Below, in pieces: positions 34,813 through 42,290 of a DNA stretch of 49,231 nt (position 1 is the first letter of the stretch; every line of letters starts with the position of its first letter). The notes under the pieces were generated by a model that saw only the letters and a list, made by a program, of their open reading frames with translations, did no database searches and was not told where the DNA came from. The DNA is from Pseudobdellovibrionaceae bacterium (GTDB lineage Bacteria; Bdellovibrionota; Bdellovibrionia; Bdellovibrionales; UBA1609). A program made the position numbers and the translations under genes. The stretch is taken from NCBI GenBank assembly GCA_020635055.1, contig JACKAN010000020.1, forward strand, positions 1 through 49,231. Reading direction: 5' to 3'.

Positions 34813-34850
34813 AAAAAGGCAACACCCAACTTTTTCGGTGTGTATGCTCG
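34813..34850 (+). repeat. Dispersed repeat, copy 5 (diverged)
   Basis: AAAAAGGCAACACCCAAC, then T5-CGG-GTGTGTATGCTCGAG. It keeps the A5-G/C-T5 ends and the CGGTGTG box but has lost the GCGAC doublet. Confidence 0.7.
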
Positions 34851-34878
34851 AGCATTGTGATATTTTTAACACACAGCA

Positions 34879-34894
34879 ACTCCAGCGCTGGAGT
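34879..34894. repeat. 16-bp perfect palindrome
   Basis: ACTCCAGCGCTGGAGT, a perfect even palindrome with a GC-rich core in otherwise AT-rich DNA. No adjacent gene explains it. Confidence 0.7.
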
Positions 34895-34904
34895 ATGAAC
34901 ACTT

Positions 34905-34958
34905 AAATTTAGCCACTTTCCCAGGGCCAGGCATTCAAATGCTCTGGCTAAATTTTTT
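34905..34958 (+). terminator. Terminator-like inverted repeat
   Basis: AAATTTAGCCA and TGGCTAAATTT (11 bp, exact) enclose 29 bases, and the right arm runs into six T. The shape suits a plus-strand terminator, but the loop is long and no plus-strand gene lies just upstream. Confidence 0.4.
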
Positions 34959-35078
34959 GTCATATCATCCTTTGTCATCCAAGAAATTGAAATATATTCA
35001 GGAGTGTCTATGGCAAGAATAGTAAGTAGTGCTCAGACGTTTTATATTTGATTAAATCTGGCAACCATATTGCTTTAG

Positions 35079-35273
35079 ATGTTTGTTATGGGAATTTGGC
35101 AAAAAATTTTCTTTATTTTGCTTTTTATATCGGCCATGAAATTGGGATGGCAGGTAACTCCTAGAGAGTTACCTGTCAGGGTGGATGTTTTGGATGAACT
35201 TCAATCTTTGTGGGAAGTAGAAAACATTAATTCCGCAAAACCCTTTCAGTACCACCTACAAATTGACAATTAA
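35079..35273 (+). CDS. Possible small single-helix protein
   Basis: 64 codons: a hydrophobic N-terminal helix (IWQKIFFILLFISAMKL) and a polar tail. No SD is seen before ATG 35079 or the inner ATG 35088. The frame contains a hairpin (CAGGTAACTC / GAGTTACCTG, 35151-35175, loop of 5). It may be real or chance; there is no family match. Confidence 0.35.
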   Translation: MFVMGIWQKIFFILLFISAMKLGWQVTPRELPVRVDVLDELQSLWEVENINSAKPFQYHLQIDN

Positions 35274-35405
35274 TCTATTTAGTTAAATCATAGGCTTTAA
35301 TTAAAAAGAGTGGAAAATTTTTGTTACCACTCAATACATATATGTTGAAAAAAGGTGCTGGACACAAAACATTCCGGGCACCGAAAACGATCAAAGGATT
35401 TGCTT

Positions 35406-35900
35406 GTGAAGTTATTGTTATTAGTTCTTTTATTTAGTATTCAAGTTTTAGCAAAACCCTTAACTATTCCTGACTCCATTGTACAAGTAAAAACAAAGAT
35501 GACTTCATCCCCAACGACGGGAAATATTAGCTATCGGGCTGTTATTATTTCTGAAGGTTCGGAGGGTGGATACCGTCTTATTTTAGAAAAATTTAAAGCC
35601 GGAGAAGAAGGTGCAGAGACTTCGGTATTAATGACCTATCAAACAACAATCAATAAAATCTCTGGATTTGAAGAGTTTTTAAAAAAGATTGCTGCTAAAT
35701 CTATGGAGGCCACCTATGGTTGCTGTGAGCCTGTGAATGTAATGTGGAATAATAACAATGAATTGCATTTCGATTTGTTTTATAAACAAAGAGATTATAA
35801 AAAATCTAATTCTACAAAAAACGAAATTGTACATCATTTTCATTGCGAATCATCTTCTCTAGATCAATATAAAGTGGATTTAAAATGTATAAAAAAGTAG
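35406..35900 (+). CDS. Exported protein, function unknown
   Basis: Not recognised. 164 aa from GTG 35406, which has AAAGGA 7 bases upstream and gives the signal peptide MKLLLLVLLFSIQVLA; the ATG at 35355 would add 17 polar residues before the signal. The mature part is beta-rich with a CC pair (YGCCEPVN) and two late Cys (FHCES, DLKCIKK). The stop lies 95 bases upstream of valS. Confidence 0.65.
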   Translation: MKLLLLVLLFSIQVLAKPLTIPDSIVQVKTKMTSSPTTGNISYRAVIISEGSEGGYRLILEKFKAGEEGAETSVLMTYQTTINKISGFEEFLKKIAAKSMEATYGCCEPVNVMWNNNNELHFDLFYKQRDYKKSNSTKNEIVHHFHCESSSLDQYKVDLKCIKK

Positions 35901-35995
35901 GGCCTTTAAGTTACTAATCTTGCGCAGGGCACCATTGAGTCTCAAATACAGCGAACTGAGCTAAATTGATAACCAGTTTAGTAAAGGAGTGAGGA

Positions 35996-38659
35996 ATGAG
36001 TTTACCTGATCGATACAATCCCCAAGAAGTCGAACAAAAAACATATCAGTGGTGGGAAGAGCAGGGCTATTTTAAAGCTGAAGATGTTTCGACAAAACCT
36101 CCTTTCTGTATCATTTTACCTCCACCCAATGTTACGGGCTCACTTCATTTAGGTCATGCCTTGGATCAATCTATTCAAGATTGTTTAACTCGTTGGAAGA
36201 GAATGCATGGTTACAATGCCCTTTGGTTACCGGGTACAGATCACGCAGGGATTGCCACACAAAGTGTAGTTGAAAAACAATTAGCTAAAGAAAAATTGTC
36301 GCGAAAAGAAATGGGACGCGAGGCTTTTGTTAAGCGTGTTTGGCAATGGAAAGAACAATATGGTGGTCGTATTGTAGAACAAATGAAACGTTTAGGGAGT
36401 TCTTGCGACTGGGATCGACACACATTTACTTTAGACAGTGAAGTGTCGAAAGCCGTTCGAAAAGTTTTTGTTAACTTATACAATGAAGGACTAATTTATA
36501 AAGGGACAAGACTTATAAATTGGAGTCCAAAACTAGAGTCTGCGCTTTCAGACCTCGAAGTGGATCACGAAGTGGTTAATGGTCATCTTTGGCATATTCG
36601 CTACCCCTTTTCCAGTGGGGAGGGCGATGTTGTTGTGGCTACTACACGACCAGAAACAATGTTGGGAGATTCCGCTGTTGCAGTGAATCCCAATGATGAA
36701 AGATACACTCATCTTATTGGCAAAAAAATAAAACTTCCACTTACAAATAGAGAAATTGAATTAATAGCCGATGACTATGTGGATAAGGAATTTGGTTCGG
36801 GTGCTGTTAAGATCACTCCAGCTCATGATTTTAATGACTACAATGTGGGCCAAAGACATAATCTAGAACTTATCAATATATTAAATAAAAATGGAACACT
36901 CAACGAGGCAGCAGGTACTTACCAAGGATTAAAAGTTCAAGAGGCGCGTAAACAGGTAGTTGCAGATTTAGAAAAGCAAGGGTTTTTAGTAAAAGTGGAA
37001 GCACACAAACATTCTGTAGGTCACTGCTCTAGATCTCATTGTATTGTTGAACCCTTTTTATCGGATCAATGGTTTGTTAAGACATCAGAGTTAGCTACAC
37101 CAGCAAGACATGTAGTCGAAAATGGAACTACAGAATTTATACCGGAATCTTGGACAAAAACATATTTGCATTGGTTAGGTATAATTCAAGATTGGTGTAT
37201 TTCACGTCAACTTTGGTGGGGTCATAGAATCCCAGCATGGACCTGTTCGGATTGTGGACAATTGATTGTGAGCGAACAAGATCCAAAGTCCTGTATTAAA
37301 TGTGAGAGTAAAAATATAATACAAGAAGAAGACGTTTTGGATACCTGGTTCAGTTCTGCACTCTGGCCCTTTAGTACCCTTGGCTGGCCACAGGAAACTG
37401 AAGCATTAAAAACTTTTTATCCTACAGATGTACTTGTTACAGGCCATGACATCATATTTTTTTGGGTAGCAAGAATGATGATGGCAGGTTTAAAATTTAA
37501 AAAGGATGTTCCCTTCCGCACTATTTATATCCATGGTTTGATTCGAGATGCTAAAGGGCAGAAAATGTCTAAGTCTTTAAATAACTCAGTAGACCCTCTG
37601 GAGATCATTGATAAGCAAGGTGCCGATGCCCTTCGTTTTACATTGTTGTCACAACTTGCATCAGGTAAAGATTTGAAATTTTCAGAGCAGCGTTTAGAAG
37701 GTTGCCGCAATTTCATGAATAAAATATGGAATGCAGCACGATTTTCATTAACGGCACTAGAGAACTTCGACCCCGTAAAGAATCAAAAAATTCAGGCAAA
37801 GGATCTTTCTGATGCCGATAAGTGGATCATTTATAAGATGTCTAAGTGTATCGAAGACGTTGATGCGGCTTTAAATAATTATCGTTTTTCCGATGCAGCT
37901 AATGCTGTTTATACTTTTGCATGGCATGAGTTTTGTGATTGGTACTTAGAATTTATTAAGCCGGTAATTTATGGTGAGGACAATGCTGAAAAAGCAGCCA
38001 CACAAAAAGTCCTTGCTGAAACTCTTAATCGCTTAATGCGTTTACTGCATCCTTTTATTCCTTTTATTTCGGAAGAGATTTATCAAAAACTGCCAATTAA
38101 GGGCGAAGCTTGTATTGTAGACTCTTATCCGACTTTAAAAAATGATAAGGAATGGTTAAGTCTTGGGGTCGAGAATATAGCCTTTGAAGTAGATCTTGTT
38201 AGAGAAGTAATTACTGCCGTTAGAAATATTCGAGGTGAAAATCGAATAAAACCTGGGGAAAAGATTACAGTAAGGCTTGTAGTGAAAGATGACGATGGTC
38301 AAAAAATTCTAAGTGCTAATAAAGTGGCCATAATGACTCTTTCGAGATTAGAAAGCTGTGAAATCGGTGAGGCCGGAAGTTTATCTAAATGTGCCGTTAC
38401 GCCCATCAAGCTTCGCAATATCGAAGTAGAAGTTATTGTGCCCCTAGAAGGACTTGTTGATTTTGATGAAGAAATCAATCGTTTAAATAAGACCATAGAA
38501 AAAACTCAAAAGGAAATTTCAACTCTCAGTAACAGACTAGAAAATAAAAATTTTGTGGAAAATGCCCCGGCAGAAGTGGTCGAACAAGGTCGCCAGCAAT
38601 TAACAGACTTGAACACTAAACTGCAAAGCATGATACAAAGTCTTACTCGATTAAAATAA
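35996..38659 (+). CDS. valS: Valine-tRNA ligase
   Basis: Class Ia aminoacyl-tRNA synthetase charging tRNA-Val. 887 aa, usual length. HLGH (residues 51-54) follows PPPNVTGSL, and KMSKS is at about 522-526. The editing domain shows TTRPETMLGD and ITPAHDFNDY. The Cys pairs around 410-440 (CSDCGQ, CIKCES) look like a zinc knuckle. The C-terminal coiled coil (about 825-887, INRLNKTIEKTQKEISTLSN) is the tRNA-binding arm. AAAGGAG lies before the ATG. Confidence 0.98.
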   Translation: MSLPDRYNPQEVEQKTYQWWEEQGYFKAEDVSTKPPFCIILPPPNVTGSLHLGHALDQSIQDCLTRWKRMHGYNALWLPGTDHAGIATQSVVEKQLAKEKLSRKEMGREAFVKRVWQWKEQYGGRIVEQMKRLGSSCDWDRHTFTLDSEVSKAVRKVFVNLYNEGLIYKGTRLINWSPKLESALSDLEVDHEVVNGHLWHIRYPFSSGEGDVVVATTRPETMLGDSAVAVNPNDERYTHLIGKKIKLPLTNREIELIADDYVDKEFGSGAVKITPAHDFNDYNVGQRHNLELINILNKNGTLNEAAGTYQGLKVQEARKQVVADLEKQGFLVKVEAHKHSVGHCSRSHCIVEPFLSDQWFVKTSELATPARHVVENGTTEFIPESWTKTYLHWLGIIQDWCISRQLWWGHRIPAWTCSDCGQLIVSEQDPKSCIKCESKNIIQEEDVLDTWFSSALWPFSTLGWPQETEALKTFYPTDVLVTGHDIIFFWVARMMMAGLKFKKDVPFRTIYIHGLIRDAKGQKMSKSLNNSVDPLEIIDKQGADALRFTLLSQLASGKDLKFSEQRLEGCRNFMNKIWNAARFSLTALENFDPVKNQKIQAKDLSDADKWIIYKMSKCIEDVDAALNNYRFSDAANAVYTFAWHEFCDWYLEFIKPVIYGEDNAEKAATQKVLAETLNRLMRLLHPFIPFISEEIYQKLPIKGEACIVDSYPTLKNDKEWLSLGVENIAFEVDLVREVITAVRNIRGENRIKPGEKITVRLVVKDDDGQKILSANKVAIMTLSRLESCEIGEAGSLSKCAVTPIKLRNIEVEVIVPLEGLVDFDEEINRLNKTIEKTQKEISTLSNRLENKNFVENAPAEVVEQGRQQLTDLNTKLQSMIQSLTRLK

Positions 38660-38716
38660 GGTTCCCGGTTAAATTTCCGATATGCACAGAGTCACAATGA
38701 CAAGGCTAGGATCGCG

Positions 38717-38811
38717 TTGCTGCATCAGCACCGAAAAAGTCGCCTGTCGCCTTTACGGTCGCCTTTACGAAACTAACGCAACTGCAACGAAAAAGTCGAC
38801 TGTCGCCCTTA
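38717..38811 (-). repeat. Dispersed repeat, copies 6 and 7 (minus orientation)
   Basis: Copy 7 (38811 down to about 38769) begins on the TAA stop of the oxygenase gene as TAAGGGCGACAGTCGAC, then T5-CG and GTTGCGTTAG. Copy 6 (about 38766-38717) has two extra GTAAAGGCGAC units, then AGGCGAC-T5-CGG-TGCTGATGC. They fill the gap between the converging valS and oxygenase genes and may serve as a terminator there. Confidence 0.8.
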
Positions 38812-39753
38812 CATCAGGCCGATTTCTCGTAGACGTTGCATTAGGAAATCATGGGAAGTGATTTCTGGGTATTTTGGAGCTTTGCCTTTGCAGCTGTCTA
38901 TGCAAGAAAGTACAGCTTCGGGATGCGGGTGCATAAAAAAGGGCATAGAATAACGATGTGAATTTTTATCATCGGGATTCACTACACGGTGAGTAGTTGC
39001 AGGGATCACATCATTTGTAATTCTAGCTAGCATATCCCCAGCGTCAACAATAAGATTGTTGGCATCAGTTTCTACGGGTAGCCATTTAGCATTGCGATCT
39101 AACAATTCAAGACCCGAAGTGGAGGCTGCAACAAGTATAGTTATCAGATTAATATCCTCATGAGCTGCTGCGCGAATGCATCGTGGATCGGCATCTGCGG
39201 GGATCGGTGGATAATGCAATAATCTTAAAATGGAATTTCCATCTTTAACCATAGATGCGAAATAATCCTTATCTACTTTTAATGAATATGTCAGAGCTTC
39301 TAAAATGACTTTTCCAGCATTTTCTAGTTCGTTATAAATTTGTAGAAAGGTTTCTTTAAAGTCGTCTACCTCAGTGGGCCACAAATTGGGTGGATACATT
39401 GTTTCATATTTATTGCCGGCCTCTAGCTCTTGGCCAATGTGCCAGAACTCCTTAAGATCCATAACCTTAGCATCTTTAGCATGCTCTTTGCCAAAAGGAG
39501 TGTAACCTCTTTGACCACCACCAATTTTAGCCGTGTACTTAAGTTTTTGTGATTCGCTTAGATTAAACAGCACTTCACTTAAGCTGTAAGCACGTTTCAG
39601 GATTTCTACAGGAATGGAGTGATCTTTTAAAATAATGAATCCGAAATACTTTAGACCAAGAAATAGGTCTTCAATAAATTGTTGACGCTGCTGATCATCG
39701 CCCTTGGTGTAATCCTTTAAACGTAATTCTGGTACACATTCTAAGGTTTTCAT
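38809..39753 (-). CDS. 2-oxoglutarate/Fe(II)-dependent oxygenase, isopenicillin-N-synthase-like
   Basis: 314 aa from ATG 39753; GGGGAGGGG lies about 7 bases upstream and GTG 39759 overlaps it. The DIOX_N domain is at the N-terminus (VPELRLKDY, GFIILKDHSIPVEIL). The jelly-roll core has the iron triad HEDIN (His-x-Asp) and the later ATTHRVVNP, with the 2-oxoglutarate-binding Arg in HRYSMPFF. The substrate is not known; relatives act on small metabolites and antibiotics. The SD is unusually long and G-rich. The stop codon is part of repeat copy 7. Confidence 0.92.
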   Translation of the reverse strand: MKTLECVPELRLKDYTKGDDQQRQQFIEDLFLGLKYFGFIILKDHSIPVEILKRAYSLSEVLFNLSESQKLKYTAKIGGGQRGYTPFGKEHAKDAKVMDLKEFWHIGQELEAGNKYETMYPPNLWPTEVDDFKETFLQIYNELENAGKVILEALTYSLKVDKDYFASMVKDGNSILRLLHYPPIPADADPRCIRAAAHEDINLITILVAASTSGLELLDRNAKWLPVETDANNLIVDAGDMLARITNDVIPATTHRVVNPDDKNSHRYSMPFFMHPHPEAVLSCIDSCKGKAPKYPEITSHDFLMQRLREIGLM

Positions 39754-39968
39754 AATCACCCCTCCCCCCCCTATTTAATAATGAATTTATTCCTATGGAA
39801 ATCTTAATGTTGCGTCAAGAGCCATTAGGCCAATTCTTCAATAATGTAAAGAATAGGACTAAAAGTGAATGTTCAACAGACGAAAACTTAATCAATTCCT
39901 AACCAAAATTTTCGCCTTTACCAAATCCCTATTCAGGGTATATTCATTTTAATTTAAGAGGAGGGATT

Positions 39969-40385
39969 ATGCGAATTTTTATAAGTCAGGTTTTGTTAAT
40001 TTGTACAATACAATTGGGAAGTTCACTAGTTTTTGGCTTTGATCTTGAGCCAGTAGAGGGGGATTCGCCAACAACTTTAATTGATAGGGCTGATCTTATT
40101 TGTGAAGATTCTGGAGTTAAATTTGCCATTCGCACGGCTTTTCAAGATGAAAAAGTGTGGCAATCTGATCCCGGAATGGACGATGGCATTGAACTGAGCA
40201 TAAATAAATTTGAACGTATGAAGTGTCCTAGTACATATTCAATTGAAGCGACACTAACAATGTTTGGAAGCGAATTAGTAATGACTTTAGAAACTCATTC
40301 TAGCTGTGGTCTTGATGGAGACATCACACTAGATGTCTATGCAGATGGTAGGTTAATAAAGAACGTTCCCTGTTATATTCAATAA
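39969..40385 (+). CDS. Small exported protein with paired Cys, function unknown
   Basis: Not recognised. 138 aa. Signal peptide MRIFISQVLLICTIQLGSSLVFG. The mature part has four Cys (DLICED, RMKCPS, SSCGLD, NVPCYI), enough for two disulfides, and a beta-strand pattern (TYSIEATLTMFGSELVMTLETH). GAGGAGGGATT lies directly before the ATG, a strong SD. The 209-base gap upstream holds TATATTCA about 50 bases before the ATG as a possible -10. Convergent with the next gene. Confidence 0.65.
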   Translation: MRIFISQVLLICTIQLGSSLVFGFDLEPVEGDSPTTLIDRADLICEDSGVKFAIRTAFQDEKVWQSDPGMDDGIELSINKFERMKCPSTYSIEATLTMFGSELVMTLETHSSCGLDGDITLDVYADGRLIKNVPCYIQ

Positions 40386-40404
40386 TTATATTAAAAATTA
40401 AAAC

Positions 40405-41178
40405 TTAAAACTTATCTTGCAAAATTTTTTGTAGGTAGAGCGGACGATTGCTAAATTGCCAATAGATATTGCGGTTTAATTCTCTTTTTAGACAATTTGC
40501 CGAAGAAATATAACCGGTTCCTAAATTTAAATTTTTCTTTTTGGCCAATTGAATTTGTTTTTTACTTAATAAAAGATAATGAGTGGCATAGCCTCCCCAT
40601 TTATGGTCCAAACAATGTTGCCAGATTTTTTTTTGGTTGAGCTCACTAACTGCAACAAAACAGGATTTAGGGAAATCAGTTAAATCATCAAAATAATCTG
40701 TTTGGAGTGTTAGTAGGTGATAGTCCCTGACGGGTTCTAATTTATATAAAAGATTTTTAAGAATCTCTATTTGTTCAGGATTGGGAAGCTCTTTTATCTC
40801 AATCATTAAATGAATCTTTTTAGAAAATTCATTTATAACTTCTTCTAAAGTAGGAATTTCTGATATTTGGCTTTTCAATTCCGTACTGTCTATTTCTGAA
40901 ATTTGGATATCTGGTCGATTATAGATTCTACTGCAATCCGAATCGTGAATAACTATGGGCACCAGGTCCATTGTCCAGCGAATATCTAACTCAATACCCC
41001 AAACTCCCACTTCAACACATTTGCGAAATGCCATTAAAGTATTTTCTTTAATGGGTCCCTCGGGGGCACCTCGATGAGCCACTATTTTTGCTTCGTAGGG
41101 TTTTTGTATTTTACGAGGAATAACAGCAAATAAAATATCACAAAGGCTTTGCAGGACGATCGAGGCAAATTCAAGCAT
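40405..41178 (-). CDS. Glycerophosphodiester phosphodiesterase
   Basis: Hydrolyses glycerophosphodiesters to glycerol-3-phosphate and an alcohol. 257 aa, TIM barrel. Catalytic motifs: AHRGAPEGPIKENT (His 35, Arg 36), GIELDIRWT (metal-binding Glu and Asp), PIVIHDSDCSR (second His), and IHLMIEIKE. No signal peptide is evident, though the N-terminal 20 residues are hydrophobic (FASIVLQSLCDILFAVI), suggesting membrane association or an uncleaved anchor. Confidence 0.93.
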   Translation of the reverse strand: MLEFASIVLQSLCDILFAVIPRKIQKPYEAKIVAHRGAPEGPIKENTLMAFRKCVEVGVWGIELDIRWTMDLVPIVIHDSDCSRIYNRPDIQISEIDSTELKSQISEIPTLEEVINEFSKKIHLMIEIKELPNPEQIEILKNLLYKLEPVRDYHLLTLQTDYFDDLTDFPKSCFVAVSELNQKKIWQHCLDHKWGGYATHYLLLSKKQIQLAKKKNLNLGTGYISSANCLKRELNRNIYWQFSNRPLYLQKILQDKF

Positions 41179-41317
41179 ATCTTAAATTACCCTTTAAAAG
41201 ATTTTTCATCAAACGGATTGGATGAGTAACATAATAAAATGTAAGACCTTGGTGAAGAGAATCAAATAAACTAAAATCATGCTTTGTTGGAATGATTCTA
41301 AGGTGTTAGGATGATTT

Positions 41318-42286
41318 ATGGCTTTGACTGTAAAATTGTGGGGAGTCAGGGGCTCCTTGCCAACACCACTGAAACCAACTGTGATTGAAGAGAGAATTGT
41401 AAATACTCTCAAGAATTTTGATAAATCTAATCAAGATGTAAATTCGTTTATTAAGGGATTGGAACATAAAAATTTTGGAGGATATGGGGGCAATACAGCT
41501 TGTGTAGAGGTAAAGTCACCTAATCATCGTATTATTATTGATGCTGGAAGTGGTATTCGTCAATTGGGAGCGGAATTGTTGGCAGGTCCCTGTGGTAAAG
41601 GACAGGGCACTGTAGACTTATTATTTACTCACTTCCATTGGGATCACTTAGTGGGTTTGCCCTTCTTTATTCCAATTTTTATTCCAGGCAATATAATTAA
41701 TGTTTACTCAGTGCAAACAAATGCAGAAGAAGTTTTTAGACATGTATTTCAAAAGCCTTTTTTTCCTGTGCCCTACGATCGACTAGGGGCGACGATAAAA
41801 TATCATAAATTAGATCCCCGAGAACCACATATGTTTGGCGAGCTCCAAGTGACTCCTTATCAATTAGATCATCCAGACCCTTGTTGGGGTTATAAAATTC
41901 AAAATGCGGGTAAAACTTTTTCTTATTGTGTAGACACAGAATGCATTAGAGCAAGTAGGGTGGATTTGGGAGCTGATTTACCCCTTTACCAAGATGTAGA
42001 TCTAATGGTATTTGATGCTCAGTACACTTTTTCAGAAGCAATGGAAAAAATTGATTGGGGACATGCCTCAGCTCCCGTGGGATTAGATGTTGCCATGAGA
42101 GAAGGGATTAAAAAAGTGATCTTCATCCATCATGATCCTGCAGCTTCTGACAATAAAATAGCTGATGCCGAAAAACAAACTCGTGACTATTATGAAGCAT
42201 GCATCAAAGAGGGCAAAAGAAATAAATTGCCCATAAATCCGGTCGAATGGGAATTCGGTTACGAGGGAATGGAAATTAAACTCTAA
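41318..42286 (+). CDS. MBL-fold metallohydrolase
   Basis: 322 aa. The metallo-beta-lactamase signature THFHWDHLVG places ligands His 105, His 107, Asp 109 and His 110. Later ligands are probably in LDHPDPCWGYKI, MVFDAQYT and VIFIHHDP. The N-terminal KLWGVRGSLPTP and GGNTACVEV define a subgroup of RNase Z/PhnP-like phosphodiesterases. The exact substrate is unknown. Its stop is 4 bases before the rnr ATG, so the two are likely one transcript. Confidence 0.9.
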   Translation: MALTVKLWGVRGSLPTPLKPTVIEERIVNTLKNFDKSNQDVNSFIKGLEHKNFGGYGGNTACVEVKSPNHRIIIDAGSGIRQLGAELLAGPCGKGQGTVDLLFTHFHWDHLVGLPFFIPIFIPGNIINVYSVQTNAEEVFRHVFQKPFFPVPYDRLGATIKYHKLDPREPHMFGELQVTPYQLDHPDPCWGYKIQNAGKTFSYCVDTECIRASRVDLGADLPLYQDVDLMVFDAQYTFSEAMEKIDWGHASAPVGLDVAMREGIKKVIFIHHDPAASDNKIADAEKQTRDYYEACIKEGKRNKLPINPVEWEFGYEGMEIKL

Positions 42287-42290
42287 ATTG

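Larger units (their letters stand above)
34684..35078. other. Gene-free stretch with repeat elements
   Basis: 395 bases with no convincing gene. It holds dispersed-repeat copy 5 (34813), a 16-bp palindrome (34879), a terminator-like inverted repeat (34905) and a 13-codon frame MARIVSSAQTFYI (35010-35051) behind GGAGTG that goes nowhere. It may be the remains of a lost gene. Confidence 0.5.

Noticed and set aside
31322..34850. Integron-style cassette array with attC sites
   Set aside because: The repeats lie after small genes in one orientation, but no paired RYYYAAC/GTTRRRY core sites are seen and no integrase is in the window.
34739..34978. 79-codon minus-strand frame starting MTKDDMTKNLARAFECL
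   Set aside because: No SD, no domain, and it runs across a dispersed-repeat copy, a 16-bp palindrome and a terminator-like repeat.
35901..35995. T-box or other riboswitch before valS
   Set aside because: The leader is under 100 bases with no specifier stem, T-box bulge or terminator hairpin.
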